From Oscillospiraceae bacterium (GTDB taxonomy: Bacteria > Bacillota > Clostridia > Oscillospirales > Ruminococcaceae), in assembly GCA_017545185.1 (NCBI GenBank), contig JAFWQJ010000012.1, forward strand, positions 1 to 45,424: a DNA stretch of 45,424 bases. Direction: 5' to 3'. Every line of letters starts with the position of its first letter. Position 1 is the stretch's first letter. Shown one piece after another: positions 9,726 to 19,106 of the stretch. A program made the position numbers and the translations under genes. Under the pieces are notes generated by a model. That model searched no databases. It was not told the DNA's origin and saw only the letters and a list, made by a program, of their open reading frames with translations.

Positions 9726-10685
9726 ATGCCGAACAATCAGCAGGAATTTATCCCGGTTTACCTGTTCCTCGGCTTTCTCGAAGCGGGCAAGACCAAGTTC
9801 ATGCAGGATGCGCTTGAGGACGCACAGTTCACGAACAGCGAACGCACGCTGCTGCTGGTCTGCGAGGAGGGCATGGAGGAATACGATACCTCCCGCTTTG
9901 ACGAGCTCGATATCCATATGCGCGTCATCGAGGACATCAGCGACCTGAACGAGCGCAACCTCGAAAAGCTTGCGAAGGAATGCGGCGCACAGCGCGTCAT
10001 GATCGAATATAACGGCATGTGGCAGATCCAGTCTCTGTTTGAGGCGCTGCCCGATGACTGGGCGGTCTATCAGGCCGTGCTGATCGTGGATGCGACCACG
10101 TTCATGAACTACAATCAGAACATGCGCAGCCTTGTCGTGGATAAGCTCAACATGGCAGAGCTCGTCTATTTCAACCGCATCAAAGACGGCGAGGACACCA
10201 TGCCGTATCACCAGATCGTCCGCGGCGTCACCCGCAGAGCCGATATCTACTACGAAATGCCGAACGGCGATGCCGTCTTTGACGATATCGAGGATCCGCT
10301 GCCGTTTGACGTCAATGCGAAAAATATCGTGATCGAGGACAGAGACTTTGCGCTCTTTTACCGCGATCTCATGGAGGACGCGAAGAAATACGAGAACAAG
10401 ACGGTCACATTCCGCGCGCTGGCCGTCAAGAACCCGACCTTCCCGCCGAATATCTTTGCAGTCGGCAGACATATCATGACCTGCTGCGTCGAGGATATTC
10501 AGTACAGCTGGATCGCCGCGCAGTACGGCAGACCGTTCAAGCCGCGCAAGAATCACTGGATCATGGTCTCCGGCGCGATCGAGGTGCGGTTCAATCAGAT
10601 GCAGGGCGTGTTCGTCCCGATGCTGCATGTCACCAAGCTCGCCGACGCCGACCCGCCCGAGCAGGAGGTTGCGACATTCTATTGA
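9726..10685 (+). CDS. G3E-type GTPase-like protein fused to a YcgQ (DUF1980)-like C-terminal domain
   Basis: A 319-residue protein. The N-terminus has a divergent P-loop, LFLGFLEAGKTKFMQDAL (about residues 12-29), like CobW but with Glu replacing Gly and Lys replacing the second Thr; the CXCC metal site of the upstream gene is absent. The C-terminal part, with FAVGRHIMTCCVEDIQYSW and the following beta-rich stretch, resembles the C-terminal domain of YcgQ/TIGR03943 proteins. In Bacillus, YcgQ and the CobW-like YciC are both in the zinc-starvation regulon, so a role in metal homeostasis beside the His-rich GTPase is a reasonable inference. The ATG at 9726 has AGGAGG five bases upstream; a GTG at 9705 is in frame but less well placed. 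The gene starts 10 bases after the upstream stop, so the two form an operon. Confidence 0.8.
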   Translation: MPNNQQEFIPVYLFLGFLEAGKTKFMQDALEDAQFTNSERTLLLVCEEGMEEYDTSRFDELDIHMRVIEDISDLNERNLEKLAKECGAQRVMIEYNGMWQIQSLFEALPDDWAVYQAVLIVDATTFMNYNQNMRSLVVDKLNMAELVYFNRIKDGEDTMPYHQIVRGVTRRADIYYEMPNGDAVFDDIEDPLPFDVNAKNIVIEDRDFALFYRDLMEDAKKYENKTVTFRALAVKNPTFPPNIFAVGRHIMTCCVEDIQYSWIAAQYGRPFKPRKNHWIMVSGAIEVRFNQMQGVFVPMLHVTKLADADPPEQEVATFY

Positions 10686-10768
10686 GGTATCGCTTCGCGA
10701 TGTATCCGAAATGGGGCTCCGCCCCAAACCCCGCTGGGGACCAGTCCCCAGACCCCGTTATGTATAAC

Positions 10769-10807
10769 AAAAGGGACGCTGATACTGCAATCGGCGTCCT
10801 TTGTTTA
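10769..10807 (+). terminator. Rho-independent terminator after the GTPase pair
   Basis: AAAGGGACGC pairs with GCGTCCTTT with one bulged base, followed by TTTGTTTATTG. It lies about 85 bases after the stop of the second GTPase gene. The intervening bases 10686-10766 hold small palindromes (GGGGCTCCGCCCC and CTGGGGACCAGTCCCCAG). Confidence 0.6.
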
Positions 10808-10840
10808 TTGACAGATTCGTTTTCGGCAAGCTTCAGCATT

Positions 10841-10945
10841 GGGAGAAGTGACCTTTCAGAAGCCACCCCGCGGCGTGTGCTCCGAATGCTGGGAGAGGTT
10901 CGCTCCCCGCCCCCGGAGGGAAATGCCAGCGGGGGCTCCCCGCAA
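10841..10945 (+). repeat. Forward copy of the approximately 106-bp intergenic repeat
   Basis: A diverged copy in the same orientation as the 20272-20575 array: GGGAGAAGTGACCTTTCAGA, then GCGGCGTGTGCT, GCTGGGAGAGGTTCG, and CGGAGGGAAATGCCAGCGGG, ending GGCTCCCCGC. It sits between the convergent GTPase pair and the sugar ABC permease genes. Confidence 0.75.
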
Positions 10946-10949
10946 CAAT

Positions 10950-10985
10950 GTACCCCTGACCGGCGCAGCTTCCGGTCAGGGGTAC
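10950..10985. terminator. Perfect 14-bp hairpin downstream of the ABC permease gene
   Basis: GTACCCCTGACCGG (10950-10963) and CCGGTCAGGGGTAC (10972-10985) are exact reverse complements around an 8-base loop. It lies about 50 bases beyond the stop of the last gene of the minus-strand sugar operon. No T-run follows on either strand, so it may stabilise a 3' end rather than act as a classical terminator. Confidence 0.5.
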
Positions 10986-11036
10986 TTCGGATTGAACCGA
11001 AATTGCTCCGATTGCCAAAAAAGGAGTGAAGGAGGA

Positions 11037-11909
11037 TTACTCCTTAACACCGCCAAGTGCAACACCGGCGATGATATATTTTGACAACAGGAAATAGATA
11101 ACAAACAGCGGGAGAACGGTCAGCGTCAATCCGAGATAGACCGCGCCGTACTCCGTCTTGTAGATGTCGCCGTTCAGCTGGCTGACCATGATCGGCATTG
11201 TAAACTTCTTCTTGTCGGTCAGAAGGATCAGCGGGAGGAACAGGTTGTTCCAGCTGGAAACGAAAGCGAAGATCGCCTGCGTCGCCATAGCCGGCTTCAT
11301 CATCGGAAGTGCTATCTGATTGAAAATGCGGAACTCGCCCGCGCCGTCGATTCGTGCAGACTGCAGGATCTCCATCGGCAGTGCACCGGACATATATTGT
11401 CGCATGAAGAACACTGTTGACGGAGCAGCAACCGCGGGGACGATCAGCGCAAAGAGCTTGTTCGTCATGCCGATGCTGTACATAAACTGATACATACCGA
11501 TCGACGTGACCTGAGGCGGAATCATCAGAACCGCCATGATAAACGCGAAAAATGCCTTTTTGAATTTCCAGTCATACGCAACAATGGCGAATGCTGTCAT
11601 CGTCGAGAAGTAAACGGAGCAGATCGTTGCACCCGTCGAAACGATGAACGAGTTGATAAAACCGGTCGTAACATTGAAGGATTTACCTGTAAAAACCTTC
11701 CAGTTCGTTGCGAGGTTTGTACCCGGGATCAGCGAGATCGCATGGGATTCGATCTGGCTTCTGCTTCTCGTCGCATTGATGATCATGATCACAAACGGAA
11801 GTAAGCTCATGACCGCAAGGAAAATCAGAAATACATACTGAAAAACCTTGTACCCGTAGAACAGGGGTCCTTTTGCCGACTTCGGCTCATCGTAATTCGT
11901 TTTTGCCAT
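11037..11909 (-). CDS. Carbohydrate ABC transporter permease (MalG/AraQ type)
   Basis: About 290 residues with six predicted membrane segments and the permease EAA-loop signature ILQSARIDGAGEFRIFNQIA followed by LPMMKPA, which contacts the ATPase subunit. It is the second inner-membrane channel subunit of a CUT1-type oligosaccharide importer. I chose ATG at 11909, because the GGGGGG ribosome site is six bases upstream of it; the overlapping GTG at 11912 would be too close. It starts 12 bases after the partner permease stops, and is the last gene of the xylo-oligosaccharide operon. No ATP-binding subunit is encoded nearby, as is common in Firmicutes that share one MsmX-like ATPase between importers. 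Confidence 0.9.
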   Translation of the reverse strand: MAKTNYDEPKSAKGPLFYGYKVFQYVFLIFLAVMSLLPFVIMIINATRSRSQIESHAISLIPGTNLATNWKVFTGKSFNVTTGFINSFIVSTGATICSVYFSTMTAFAIVAYDWKFKKAFFAFIMAVLMIPPQVTSIGMYQFMYSIGMTNKLFALIVPAVAAPSTVFFMRQYMSGALPMEILQSARIDGAGEFRIFNQIALPMMKPAMATQAIFAFVSSWNNLFLPLILLTDKKKFTMPIMVSQLNGDIYKTEYGAVYLGLTLTVLPLFVIYFLLSKYIIAGVALGGVKE

Positions 11910-11921
11910 CACAATCCCCCC

Positions 11922-12917
11922 TTATCTCCAGCTCTGCGATTTCGCACGCTGTGCAGCGGCCTTACGTTCCTGCTTCTTGAGCTTCGCAAGCGCTGCCGCG
12001 TCCTTATCACGCATGAGATAGAACAGGATTGCAGAGCAAATCGCGATCACTATGAACATCAGCATACTTGCTGCCGATGCGCGGTTGTAAAGATACTTTC
12101 CGGAGAAAGCCTGTTCATAAATGAACACAGATGCCGTTTTCGTTGAGTTATCCGGACCGCCGTTCAGATACAGTTTCGGGATATCGAACATGTTCAGACC
12201 GCCGATCAAGGAGGTGACGAGCGTGAACAGCAGAACGGTCTTCAGGTTCGGGATCGTGATCCGGAAGAAGATCTGCACACCGTTTGCGCCGTCGATATCA
12301 GCTGCCTCGTAGATATCCGGGTTAATGCCCAACACGCCCGAAATCAGAATGATCATCGTATAGCCGTACCAAGTCCAGAACTGGATGAACGCAACAATGA
12401 TCTTTGAGGCTGTTTTGCTGATAAAGAAGTTATAGGAGCCTTCCAGAATACCGAGTCTCTTGGTCAGAAGGTCATTGACCGGACCGGTCGGATAGCTGAA
12501 AAGTGCGTGGAACAGAATTGCAATCGTTGCCGCCGTAATGATATTCGGCATGTAAAAGATCACCTTGAAAATACCCTGACCCTTTACAGTGATGCGTCTT
12601 GCAGTGAACCAAGCAGTCAGAAGCATCGCAAGTGTGATCTGCGGGATAAAGTTCATGATCCAAATGACGATCGTATTCTTCACCGCCGTCTGGAAGGACT
12701 TGTTCTGAAGGATCGACTGATAGTTCGCGAAGATATTGCCCTTCAGAAGATTCCATTCCGTATTATTCAGACCCTTACAATCCGTGAAACCGAGAACAGT
12801 CGTATAGATCGTCGGGTAGAAATGGAAGATGAGATATACAAGCACGAACGGAATGATGAACAAATAGCCGTATTTCGCATTCGAGATGCTTTTAATCCGA
12901 CTTTGTGCCGACTTCAA
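11922..12917 (-). CDS. Carbohydrate ABC transporter permease (MalF/UgpA type)
   Basis: A 331-residue permease with about six membrane segments, starting after a short basic N-terminus (KSISNAKYGYLFIIPFVLVY). The EAA-loop DIYEAADIDGANGVQIFFRI is intact. It forms the channel of the sugar importer together with the next gene. A Lys/Arg/Ala-rich C-terminal tail of about 25 residues (LKKQERKAAAQRAKS) follows the last helix. The start is TTG at 12917: GGAGG lies eight bases upstream and no better start is present. The substrate-binding lipoprotein gene precedes it by about 93 bases. Confidence 0.9.
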   Translation of the reverse strand: MKSAQSRIKSISNAKYGYLFIIPFVLVYLIFHFYPTIYTTVLGFTDCKGLNNTEWNLLKGNIFANYQSILQNKSFQTAVKNTIVIWIMNFIPQITLAMLLTAWFTARRITVKGQGIFKVIFYMPNIITAATIAILFHALFSYPTGPVNDLLTKRLGILEGSYNFFISKTASKIIVAFIQFWTWYGYTMIILISGVLGINPDIYEAADIDGANGVQIFFRITIPNLKTVLLFTLVTSLIGGLNMFDIPKLYLNGGPDNSTKTASVFIYEQAFSGKYLYNRASAASMLMFIVIAICSAILFYLMRDKDAAALAKLKKQERKAAAQRAKSQSWR

Positions 12918-13010
12918 AGAAAACGCCTCCTCTCATTTGCTGTCAGGGAGCAGACAGCTTGGATCCTGCCTGCTCCCTTCGCAGCAGATTTCTCTTGGGA
13001 TTACAGAGTA

Positions 13011-14450
13011 TTACTCTGCGTCAATTGCGAGCTTGTCGGAGACAGCCTGCTTGAAGTCAGCGATCGCAGCATCTCTGGTCTTCTGGCCGGAGGTGTACTG
13101 ACGGACCTGATCACGCCATGCGGTGTTGATGTCCTCATCGTACGGAGTGAGGTTCTTACCGTTTGCGAACTGGTTTGCCGGAACGAAAACGTCGAACATG
13201 TTCTGGCCGCCGAGGAAGTCAACCTTACCGTCGGACTTAGCCATGACGACGCCGGAAGCAACGGTGTCCTTCGTGCCAGGAGTACCATCCTCGTTCGGTG
13301 CGAAGGTGCCGTTTGCCCACATGTACTGGAGGCCGGTCTCAGAGGTATCGAGGGTGATCCACTCGATGATGTCGCCGACAGCTTCCTTGTTCTGGGAAGA
13401 AGCAGCGCCGAGAACCCATGTGCCGCCCCAGAAGAAGCCGACCGGAGGCTCGCAGACTGCCCAGTCGCCCCATGTACCTTCAGCCTTCACCTCGCCGGTC
13501 TCCTCATCGACCTCGCGGCCGCAGTTGCCGGACATCGTGTAGTTGATCAGCCATGCCGGGCCGAAGAAGCCGAAGATCTGCTTCTTGCCGGTGCCAGCCA
13601 TATCAGCGAACCAGCCTTCCTGCCAGTCCTGGGTATCATTGTGATAATCGTTGTCCATCAGCTTCTTGGAGAGATCAAGGAACTCCTCGCGCTTCGGATC
13701 AATGTGCAGCTTGTCATCGACGACCCAGCCCTTATCGGAGATGTTCTCGATTGCGTGCCAAATGTCGCCGTCGCCGGAGACGATGCCGTAGCCTTTTTCC
13801 TTCAGCTTTGCAGCTGCCTCAAAGAACTTATCCCAGCCCGGACCGATCTCAGCCTTCACCTTTGCCGGATCATCGGTGCCGAAGACGTCCTTTGCGATGG
13901 AACGACGGTAGATGTAAGCACCGCCGGTTGCCTGGTAGCCCAGACCGACCAGCTTGCCGTCAGGGTTGGTACCGATATCGACAGTGTACTGTGCGATCTC
14001 AGCTTCCTTGACCTTGCCGATGTCGATGCCCAGATCCTCGTACGGAGCAGCATACTTTGCAGCTTCGCCCTGAGAATACTTCAGAATGAAGGCAGCCTCA
14101 GCAGCATACATATCGACTTCGTCGCCTGCCAGAGCAGCGTCCAGAGCCGGCTGATATGCGCCGTCAGTGGTAGCGATAACGCTTTCCTTCATGTCGTACT
14201 GTGCTGCGAAATCCGGATTCAGATCCATGAACTTGGTGACCATGCCCGGGACCTCAGTGGTGAATGCCCAGACCTTGAGCTCACGCTTGTCACCGGACGG
14301 CTCAACCGGGGGCTCCGTGCTGCTCGGATCTGCCTCGGACTGAGAATCCGGGGTGGAATCCGGAGTGCTTGCCGGGGTCGTGTCAGTACCGCAGGCGGTA
14401 AACGACGCCATCAAGCTGAGTGCTGCCAGCAATGAAAGTGCCTTTTTCAT
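13011..14450 (-). CDS. Sugar-binding lipoprotein of the ABC importer
   Basis: A 479-residue extracellular solute-binding protein. The N-terminus MKKALSLLAALSLMASFTAC is a lipoprotein signal peptide with the lipid-attached cysteine at about residue 20. A Thr/Ser/Pro/Asp/Glu-rich linker of about 35 residues follows, then the binding domain beginning KRELKVWAFTTEVPGM, typical of family 1 solute-binding proteins. It should capture oligosaccharides outside the cell and deliver them to the two permeases encoded next. Its location after xylose isomerase and GH3 suggests xylo-oligosaccharides, which is inference. The start at 14450 has AGGAGG eight bases upstream. Confidence 0.92.
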   Translation of the reverse strand: MKKALSLLAALSLMASFTACGTDTTPASTPDSTPDSQSEADPSSTEPPVEPSGDKRELKVWAFTTEVPGMVTKFMDLNPDFAAQYDMKESVIATTDGAYQPALDAALAGDEVDMYAAEAAFILKYSQGEAAKYAAPYEDLGIDIGKVKEAEIAQYTVDIGTNPDGKLVGLGYQATGGAYIYRRSIAKDVFGTDDPAKVKAEIGPGWDKFFEAAAKLKEKGYGIVSGDGDIWHAIENISDKGWVVDDKLHIDPKREEFLDLSKKLMDNDYHNDTQDWQEGWFADMAGTGKKQIFGFFGPAWLINYTMSGNCGREVDEETGEVKAEGTWGDWAVCEPPVGFFWGGTWVLGAASSQNKEAVGDIIEWITLDTSETGLQYMWANGTFAPNEDGTPGTKDTVASGVVMAKSDGKVDFLGGQNMFDVFVPANQFANGKNLTPYDEDINTAWRDQVRQYTSGQKTRDAAIADFKQAVSDKLAIDAE

Positions 14451-14538
14451 AACAAAATCCTCCTACTAAAAAACAGTTTGATTTTTATTCCACTCGCTGT
14501 GTCAGGTCAGCGAACGAAACCAGAGTAATGCGTTCTGA

Positions 14539-15861
14539 TTACAGGGTAAACAGAACATTGTTGACGATGGATTCCAGCAGTTCCTGTCTGCCGCTGGTGA
14601 TGGAATCCACAACTTCGCCCTTCTCAAGAGCATACTTTTCGAGGCTGCGGAAGTCTGCCTTGCCGGCAATGATATCTGCGCCGATGCCGGTCTTCCAGGA
14701 TGCATATCTTTCCTCGATGAACTTTTCGATTCTGCCGTCCGCGAGCAGCTTGCGTGCTGCCAGGAAGCCGAGTGCGAATGCGTCCATACCTGCGATATAG
14801 GAATAGAAGATATCCTCCGCGGTGAAGGAGCCTCTGCGTGCCTTTGCATCGAAGTTCAGACCGCCGTTCGTGAAGCCGCCTGCCTTCAGGACCTCATACA
14901 TGCACATGGTGGTGTCATAGACATTGGTCGGGAACTGGTCGGTATCCCAGCCGAGGAGCGTATCGCCCTGGTTCGCGTCGATGGAACCGAACACGCCGTT
15001 GACGCGTGCAACATTCAGCTCATGCTGGAAGGTATGCTGTGCAAGCGTTGCGTGGTTTGCCTCGATGTTCATCTTGAAATCCTTTTCAAGACCGTACTTT
15101 CTGAGGAAACCGAGCACGGTTGCGGTATCGAAATCATACTGATGCTTGGTCGGCTCCTTCGGCTTCGGCTCGATGTAGAAATCGCCGTCGTAGCCGATGC
15201 TTCTTGCATACTCGACAGCCATTCTCATCAGCGTTGCCATGTTGTCGAGCTCACGGCCCATATCGGTATTCAGCAGGGTCTCATAGCCTTCACGGCCGCC
15301 CCAGAACACATAGCCCTTGCCGCCAAGCTGGACAGTCGCATCAATCGCGGACTTGATCTGTGCTGCTGCATAAGCGAACACATCAGCGGACGGAGAAGTG
15401 CCGGCACCGTGCATGAAGCGCGGATGATCGAACAGCTTTGCAGTGCCCCACAGAAGCTTCTTGCCGGTTTCCTTCTGCTTCTTCTCGAGGTAGTCAACGA
15501 CGACCTTCAGCTTTGCATTGGACTCGCCGAGGTTTGCGTACTCCGGCGACAGATCGCGGTCATGGAAGCAGTAGTAGTCGATCGAAAGCTTATCCATGAT
15601 CTCAAAAGCAGCATCGACCTTCGCGATCGCGCGTGCCTCGGGATCGGTCTCGCCCCATGTCTTGTCAGCAGTGCCGCAGCCGAACATATCGGTGCCGTCG
15701 CCGCCCATGGTGTGCCACCAGGACAGTGCAAACTTCAGATGCTCGCGCATCGGCTTGCCGTCAATGATACGATCCGGATCATAGTACTTGAACGCCAGCG
15801 GATTGGTGCTGTCCTTGCCCTCGTACTTGATCTTTCCGATGTTGCTGAAATATTCCTTCAT
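14539..15861 (-). CDS. xylA: Xylose isomerase
   Basis: A 440-residue class II xylose isomerase converting D-xylose to D-xylulose. Family residues are easy to see: [17 protein letters not shown], the catalytic histidine/aspartate in [12 protein letters not shown], the WGGREGYE motif, metal ligands in [16 protein letters not shown] and [14 protein letters not shown], and [17 protein letters not shown]. Length is normal for the class. Start ATG at 15861 has CGGAGG eight bases upstream. It lies 22 bases after the GH3 gene and about 90 bases before the binding-protein gene in the same minus-strand operon, which fits hydrolysis of xylo-oligosaccharides followed by isomerisation of xylose. No xylulokinase gene is visible in the window. 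Confidence 0.97.
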   Translation of the reverse strand: MKEYFSNIGKIKYEGKDSTNPLAFKYYDPDRIIDGKPMREHLKFALSWWHTMGGDGTDMFGCGTADKTWGETDPEARAIAKVDAAFEIMDKLSIDYYCFHDRDLSPEYANLGESNAKLKVVVDYLEKKQKETGKKLLWGTAKLFDHPRFMHGAGTSPSADVFAYAAAQIKSAIDATVQLGGKGYVFWGGREGYETLLNTDMGRELDNMATLMRMAVEYARSIGYDGDFYIEPKPKEPTKHQYDFDTATVLGFLRKYGLEKDFKMNIEANHATLAQHTFQHELNVARVNGVFGSIDANQGDTLLGWDTDQFPTNVYDTTMCMYEVLKAGGFTNGGLNFDAKARRGSFTAEDIFYSYIAGMDAFALGFLAARKLLADGRIEKFIEERYASWKTGIGADIIAGKADFRSLEKYALEKGEVVDSITSGRQELLESIVNNVLFTL

Positions 15862-15883
15862 AGATAAAACCTCCGTGAAATAA

Positions 15884-17958
15884 TTACAGATGGATTTCTG
15901 TACTGAGTGTTTTGGTTCCTGTCAGGGATTCGCTCTGCGCATCCGGCTGGCAGGTGCCCGCATAGAGCCGGAACACCGTGCTGCGGACGGCTCTGACGCC
16001 GGCCTCATCGACGGTCTCGAACGCGCTCTGCGGGATCGGGATCGGGACAGTTTTGCTCTCCCCTGCCTTCAGCGAAACTCTTGCAAAGCCGCAGAGCTTC
16101 GGGTTCGGGGTATCAGCTGCGCTGTCGCCCTTGATATAAAGCTGCACGACGTCGTCGGTATCGACGCTGCCGATGTTTTTGATCGTAACAGATGCAGACT
16201 TGCTGTCCGCTTTCAGATCGCTGCATTCGGTCTTTGAATAGGTCAGGCCGTAGCCGAACGGATAGAGCACATTGCCCTGCACGTAGCGGTAGGTCCTGCC
16301 TGCCATGCTGTAATCCTCGAACGGCGGGAGCTTGTCAGCACTCTCATAGAATGTGACAGGCAGCTTGCCGGACGGCGACACCTTGCCGAACAGGATATTC
16401 GCAAGTGCCAGACCGCCGAACTGTCCGGGATACCATGCATGAATGATCGCGTCGCAGTCGGCTTCCATATTCATGGCGGAGCCTGCCGCGGTCACGATGA
16501 TGACCGGCTTGCCCTTCTCCATGACCTTTGCGACCAGCTTGCGCTGGGGCTCCGGCAGGCGGAGGTCGATCTTGTCGCCGGATGCGAACTCATTGCCCGC
16601 ATCGCCCTCCTCGCCCTCGATGAACGCGTCCAGTCCGACGCAGAGGATCACGAGATCGGAGTTTTCCGCAACGACCTCTGCTTCCGCGAGACGGTCATCG
16701 GCTCTTGCAAGACCGGAGGTGCGGTCCTTATAAAGGTGGCAGCCCTCAGAGGTGAGGACTCTGCCGGGGAATGCATCCTGAATACCCTCTAAGAAGGTGA
16801 TGTAGCGGTCAGCCGTGCCGCAGTAGTTGCCTTCCAGTGCCACGCGGCTGTTCGCATTCGGGCCGATCACGCCGATCGTCTGATACTTCGACGCATCCAG
16901 CGGAAGAATGCCGTTGTTTTTCAGCAGCACCATGCATTTTTCAGAACAGGCAAGCGAATGCGCTTTATGCTCCTCACATGCCAGCACCGAATACGGGATG
17001 TCATCCAGCTCCGTATGGTCATCGAACATACCGAGACGGATCCTTGTGCGCATCACATGCACACATGCTCTGCGGATGTCTCCTTGCGGACCTTGCCCGC
17101 CTTGTAGGCATCTATGAGCTTTTCATACACAAAGCCGGCATTGAGGTCGCAGCCCTTTGCGATCGCAAGTGCCGCGGTCTCCTCCTCCGAGGATGTCAGC
17201 TTGTGGTTGGTATCAAAATCCTCAAGCGCACGGAAATCCGAAACGAAGTGGCCGTTAAAGCCCCACTCCTTCAGCTTTCCCTGCAGAAAATCGCTCGCGC
17301 AGCAGCCCTCGGTGTTCAGACGGTTATACGCGCCCATGACAGACTCGACGCCTGCCTGCACAAGCTCCTTGAATGCCGGAAGATAGGTCTCCTCCATATC
17401 CTTCGCCGATGCCTTCGCATCAAACGCATGGCGAAGCGCCTCCGGACCGCTGTGCACCGCGAAATGCTTTGCACATGCAGCTGTTTTCATGACCTTGCCG
17501 TCACCCTGCAGCCCCTTGACAAGTGCCTTGCCGAGCTCGCCGGTCAGGAACGGATCTTCGCCGTAGGTCTCCTGGCCTCTGCCCCAGCGCGGGTCACGGA
17601 AGATGTTGATGTTCGGTGTCCAGTGGGTCAGTCCCTTGTAGATATCACGGTCACCGTGCTTGCTGATCTGGTTGTACTTCGCACGTGTCTCCGCCGCGAT
17701 GATCTCGCCCGTTTTCTGCTGTGCATCCGTATCAAACATGGCTGCAAGCGCGATCGCCTGCGGGAACATCGTTGCGATGCCCGATCTTGCCAGACCGTGC
17801 AGGCACTCGTTCCACCAGTTGTAAGCAGGGATCCCAAGACGCGGGATCGCAGGTGCATCATACAGCAGCTGCGAAGCCTGCTCCTCGATCGTCATGATGT
17901 CGGCCAGTGCCTCCGCACGCTCCTGTGCAGAAAGAGACTGATCTCTGAACTTCTCCAC
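15884..17958 (-). pseudogene. GH3 glycosidase (beta-xylosidase/beta-glucosidase type), interrupted by an 8-bp tandem duplication frameshift
   Basis: Two overlapping reading frames together encode one GH3 enzyme of about 690 residues. The first (17958-17053, GTG start, GAGGAGGAG upstream) carries the TIM-barrel domain: WWNECLHGLAR, DPRWGRGQETYGEDP, KHFAVHSGPE and FVSDFRALEDF with the nucleophile aspartate. It ends prematurely after KETSAEHVCM. The second (17062-15884) resumes at VMRTRIRLGMFDD and has the alpha/beta sandwich domain (KCMVLLKNNGILPL, HAWYPGQFGG, PFGYGLTY) and a C-terminal fibronectin-like domain. Bases 17054-17068 read CACATGC-A-CACATGC. Removing one 8-base unit restores AEHVMRTR exactly, so a recent duplication broke the gene. 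An assembly or sequencing error, or reinitiation at overlapping GTG/ATG codons, remains possible. Substrate preference (xyloside) is inferred from xylA next door. Confidence 0.88.
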
Positions 17959-17970
17959 GCAAACTCCTCC

Positions 17971-18867
17971 TCAGGCATCACATGCCGCTATGCAGGATGC
18001 GATCTCCTGCTCCGGAGTCTGTGATGTTTCAGTAATTTCCCATGTTTCGTTGATCTCGGCTTTTTCCCCGGGCTGATAGACCCGTTCTTCTCCGAGCAGC
18101 TCGCACTCTAAAAAGTGCTTATTTGTATATGTTTCAAAATTGCAGCAGAAATCAGGATATTTCTGATCCTCATACGCCGAAAACGTCTTTTTGAACCGCT
18201 GATTGCCCGCCGCATAGACCACATATCCCTCCGTCACGTTGAAGCCTGCCTTGAACGGCTTGCCGGCGCTTTCGTCATGCGTCAGCGTTGCGTAGGCATC
18301 CGTCAGGCGGAACCGTTCGTCCCGCACATCGGAATAGCTCCAGAGTGCCATCGTCCGGTTCGGAAGGAAGCCTGTCTCCGCTCTGTTCAGCGGGATGAAC
18401 TCCGTTCCGCCCGAGGCGAAACCGGTCACCGACCACGGCGCGAACCGCTGCGGTGTTTCGGATACATTGACAATGGTATTCTTCACGCGGACTGCGTGAT
18501 CGGACACAAACTCGACCGTCAGCCGGAACTGCTTGCCGGAGATCGTCTCCCGCGGCTCCAGCGTCAGGACGCCGTCCTCATACTTATAACTGACACGGTG
18601 GTTATCGGGATAATACGTTTCGGGCATTTTCTCCGGTGCAGACCAGAGCCGATGCCCGCCGTAGGCATACCAGATGCCGTAACCTTTATTCATTTCATAA
18701 AAATCCCGGTTGATGTCCTCAAACAGGATATTGCGGTTGCCCCGCGTACTGAAATAGATAATCCGCGGTCCGACATCGACCGTTGCCATGAGCTTGATAA
18801 AGCCGTTCTCGAGACACACGCATCTGCCGAAATTCTGGTATTCGGTCTCATAGCATTGGATTGTCAT
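17971..18867 (-). CDS. Galactose-mutarotase-like superfamily protein (DUF4380-like)
   Basis: A 298-residue soluble beta-rich protein. The N-terminus (NGFIKLMATVDVGPRIIYFS) and the GGHRLWSAPEKMP stretch resemble the DUF4380/aldose-1-epimerase-like supersandwich proteins that occur beside glycoside hydrolase genes. The exact activity is not known; a role in sugar anomer handling or carbohydrate binding is an inference from fold and context. It is the first gene of the minus-strand xylan operon, 12 bases ahead of the GH3 gene, with ATG at 18867 behind a GGGGGAGAG ribosome site. It is divergently arranged from the AraC regulator at 19107. Confidence 0.7.
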   Translation of the reverse strand: MTIQCYETEYQNFGRCVCLENGFIKLMATVDVGPRIIYFSTRGNRNILFEDINRDFYEMNKGYGIWYAYGGHRLWSAPEKMPETYYPDNHRVSYKYEDGVLTLEPRETISGKQFRLTVEFVSDHAVRVKNTIVNVSETPQRFAPWSVTGFASGGTEFIPLNRAETGFLPNRTMALWSYSDVRDERFRLTDAYATLTHDESAGKPFKAGFNVTEGYVVYAAGNQRFKKTFSAYEDQKYPDFCCNFETYTNKHFLECELLGEERVYQPGEKAEINETWEITETSQTPEQEIASCIAACDA

Positions 18868-18896
18868 AAATTGCTCTCCCCCTCCGTTCTATGTGT

Positions 18897-18902
18897 ATTA
18901 TA
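18897..18902 (-). promoter_or_regulatory. -10 element of the xylo-oligosaccharide operon promoter
   Basis: A perfect TATAAT on the minus strand, 30 bases upstream of the first operon gene. At 17-18 nt further upstream there is no recognisable -35 (TAGCTG or GTAGCT). A strong -10 with a poor -35 is what an activator-dependent promoter would look like, consistent with the divergent AraC regulator. Confidence 0.55.
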
Positions 18903-18987
18903 TCGTAAAAATATACAAACAGCTACTCAAAAATTGCGGGCTTCTCATTGATTTTTGCGCAAGAATCACAGATTTTCGGAAAAGTTC

Positions 18988-19016
18988 TTTACAAATCAGT
19001 GAATTTGCATTATAAT
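18988..19016 (+). promoter_or_regulatory. Sigma-A promoter of the AraC regulator at 19107
   Basis: TTTACA (18988-18993) and TATAAT (19011-19016) are separated by 17 bases. The start codon lies about 90 bases downstream of the -10, leaving a leader of roughly 80 nt. Confidence 0.75.
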
Positions 19017-19106
19017 AAAGCAGGTAGGATCTCTGCCGCGCGCAAAAGCACGGAGCAACTTTTGAGAATCGCGCAATATTTGAAGGAAGTTACAGGAGGA
19101 GAAAAC

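Noticed and set aside
12507-14435. Plus-strand frame opposite the sugar-binding lipoprotein and permease
   Set aside because: It spans two real genes and their intergenic gap, and has no start signals or motifs.
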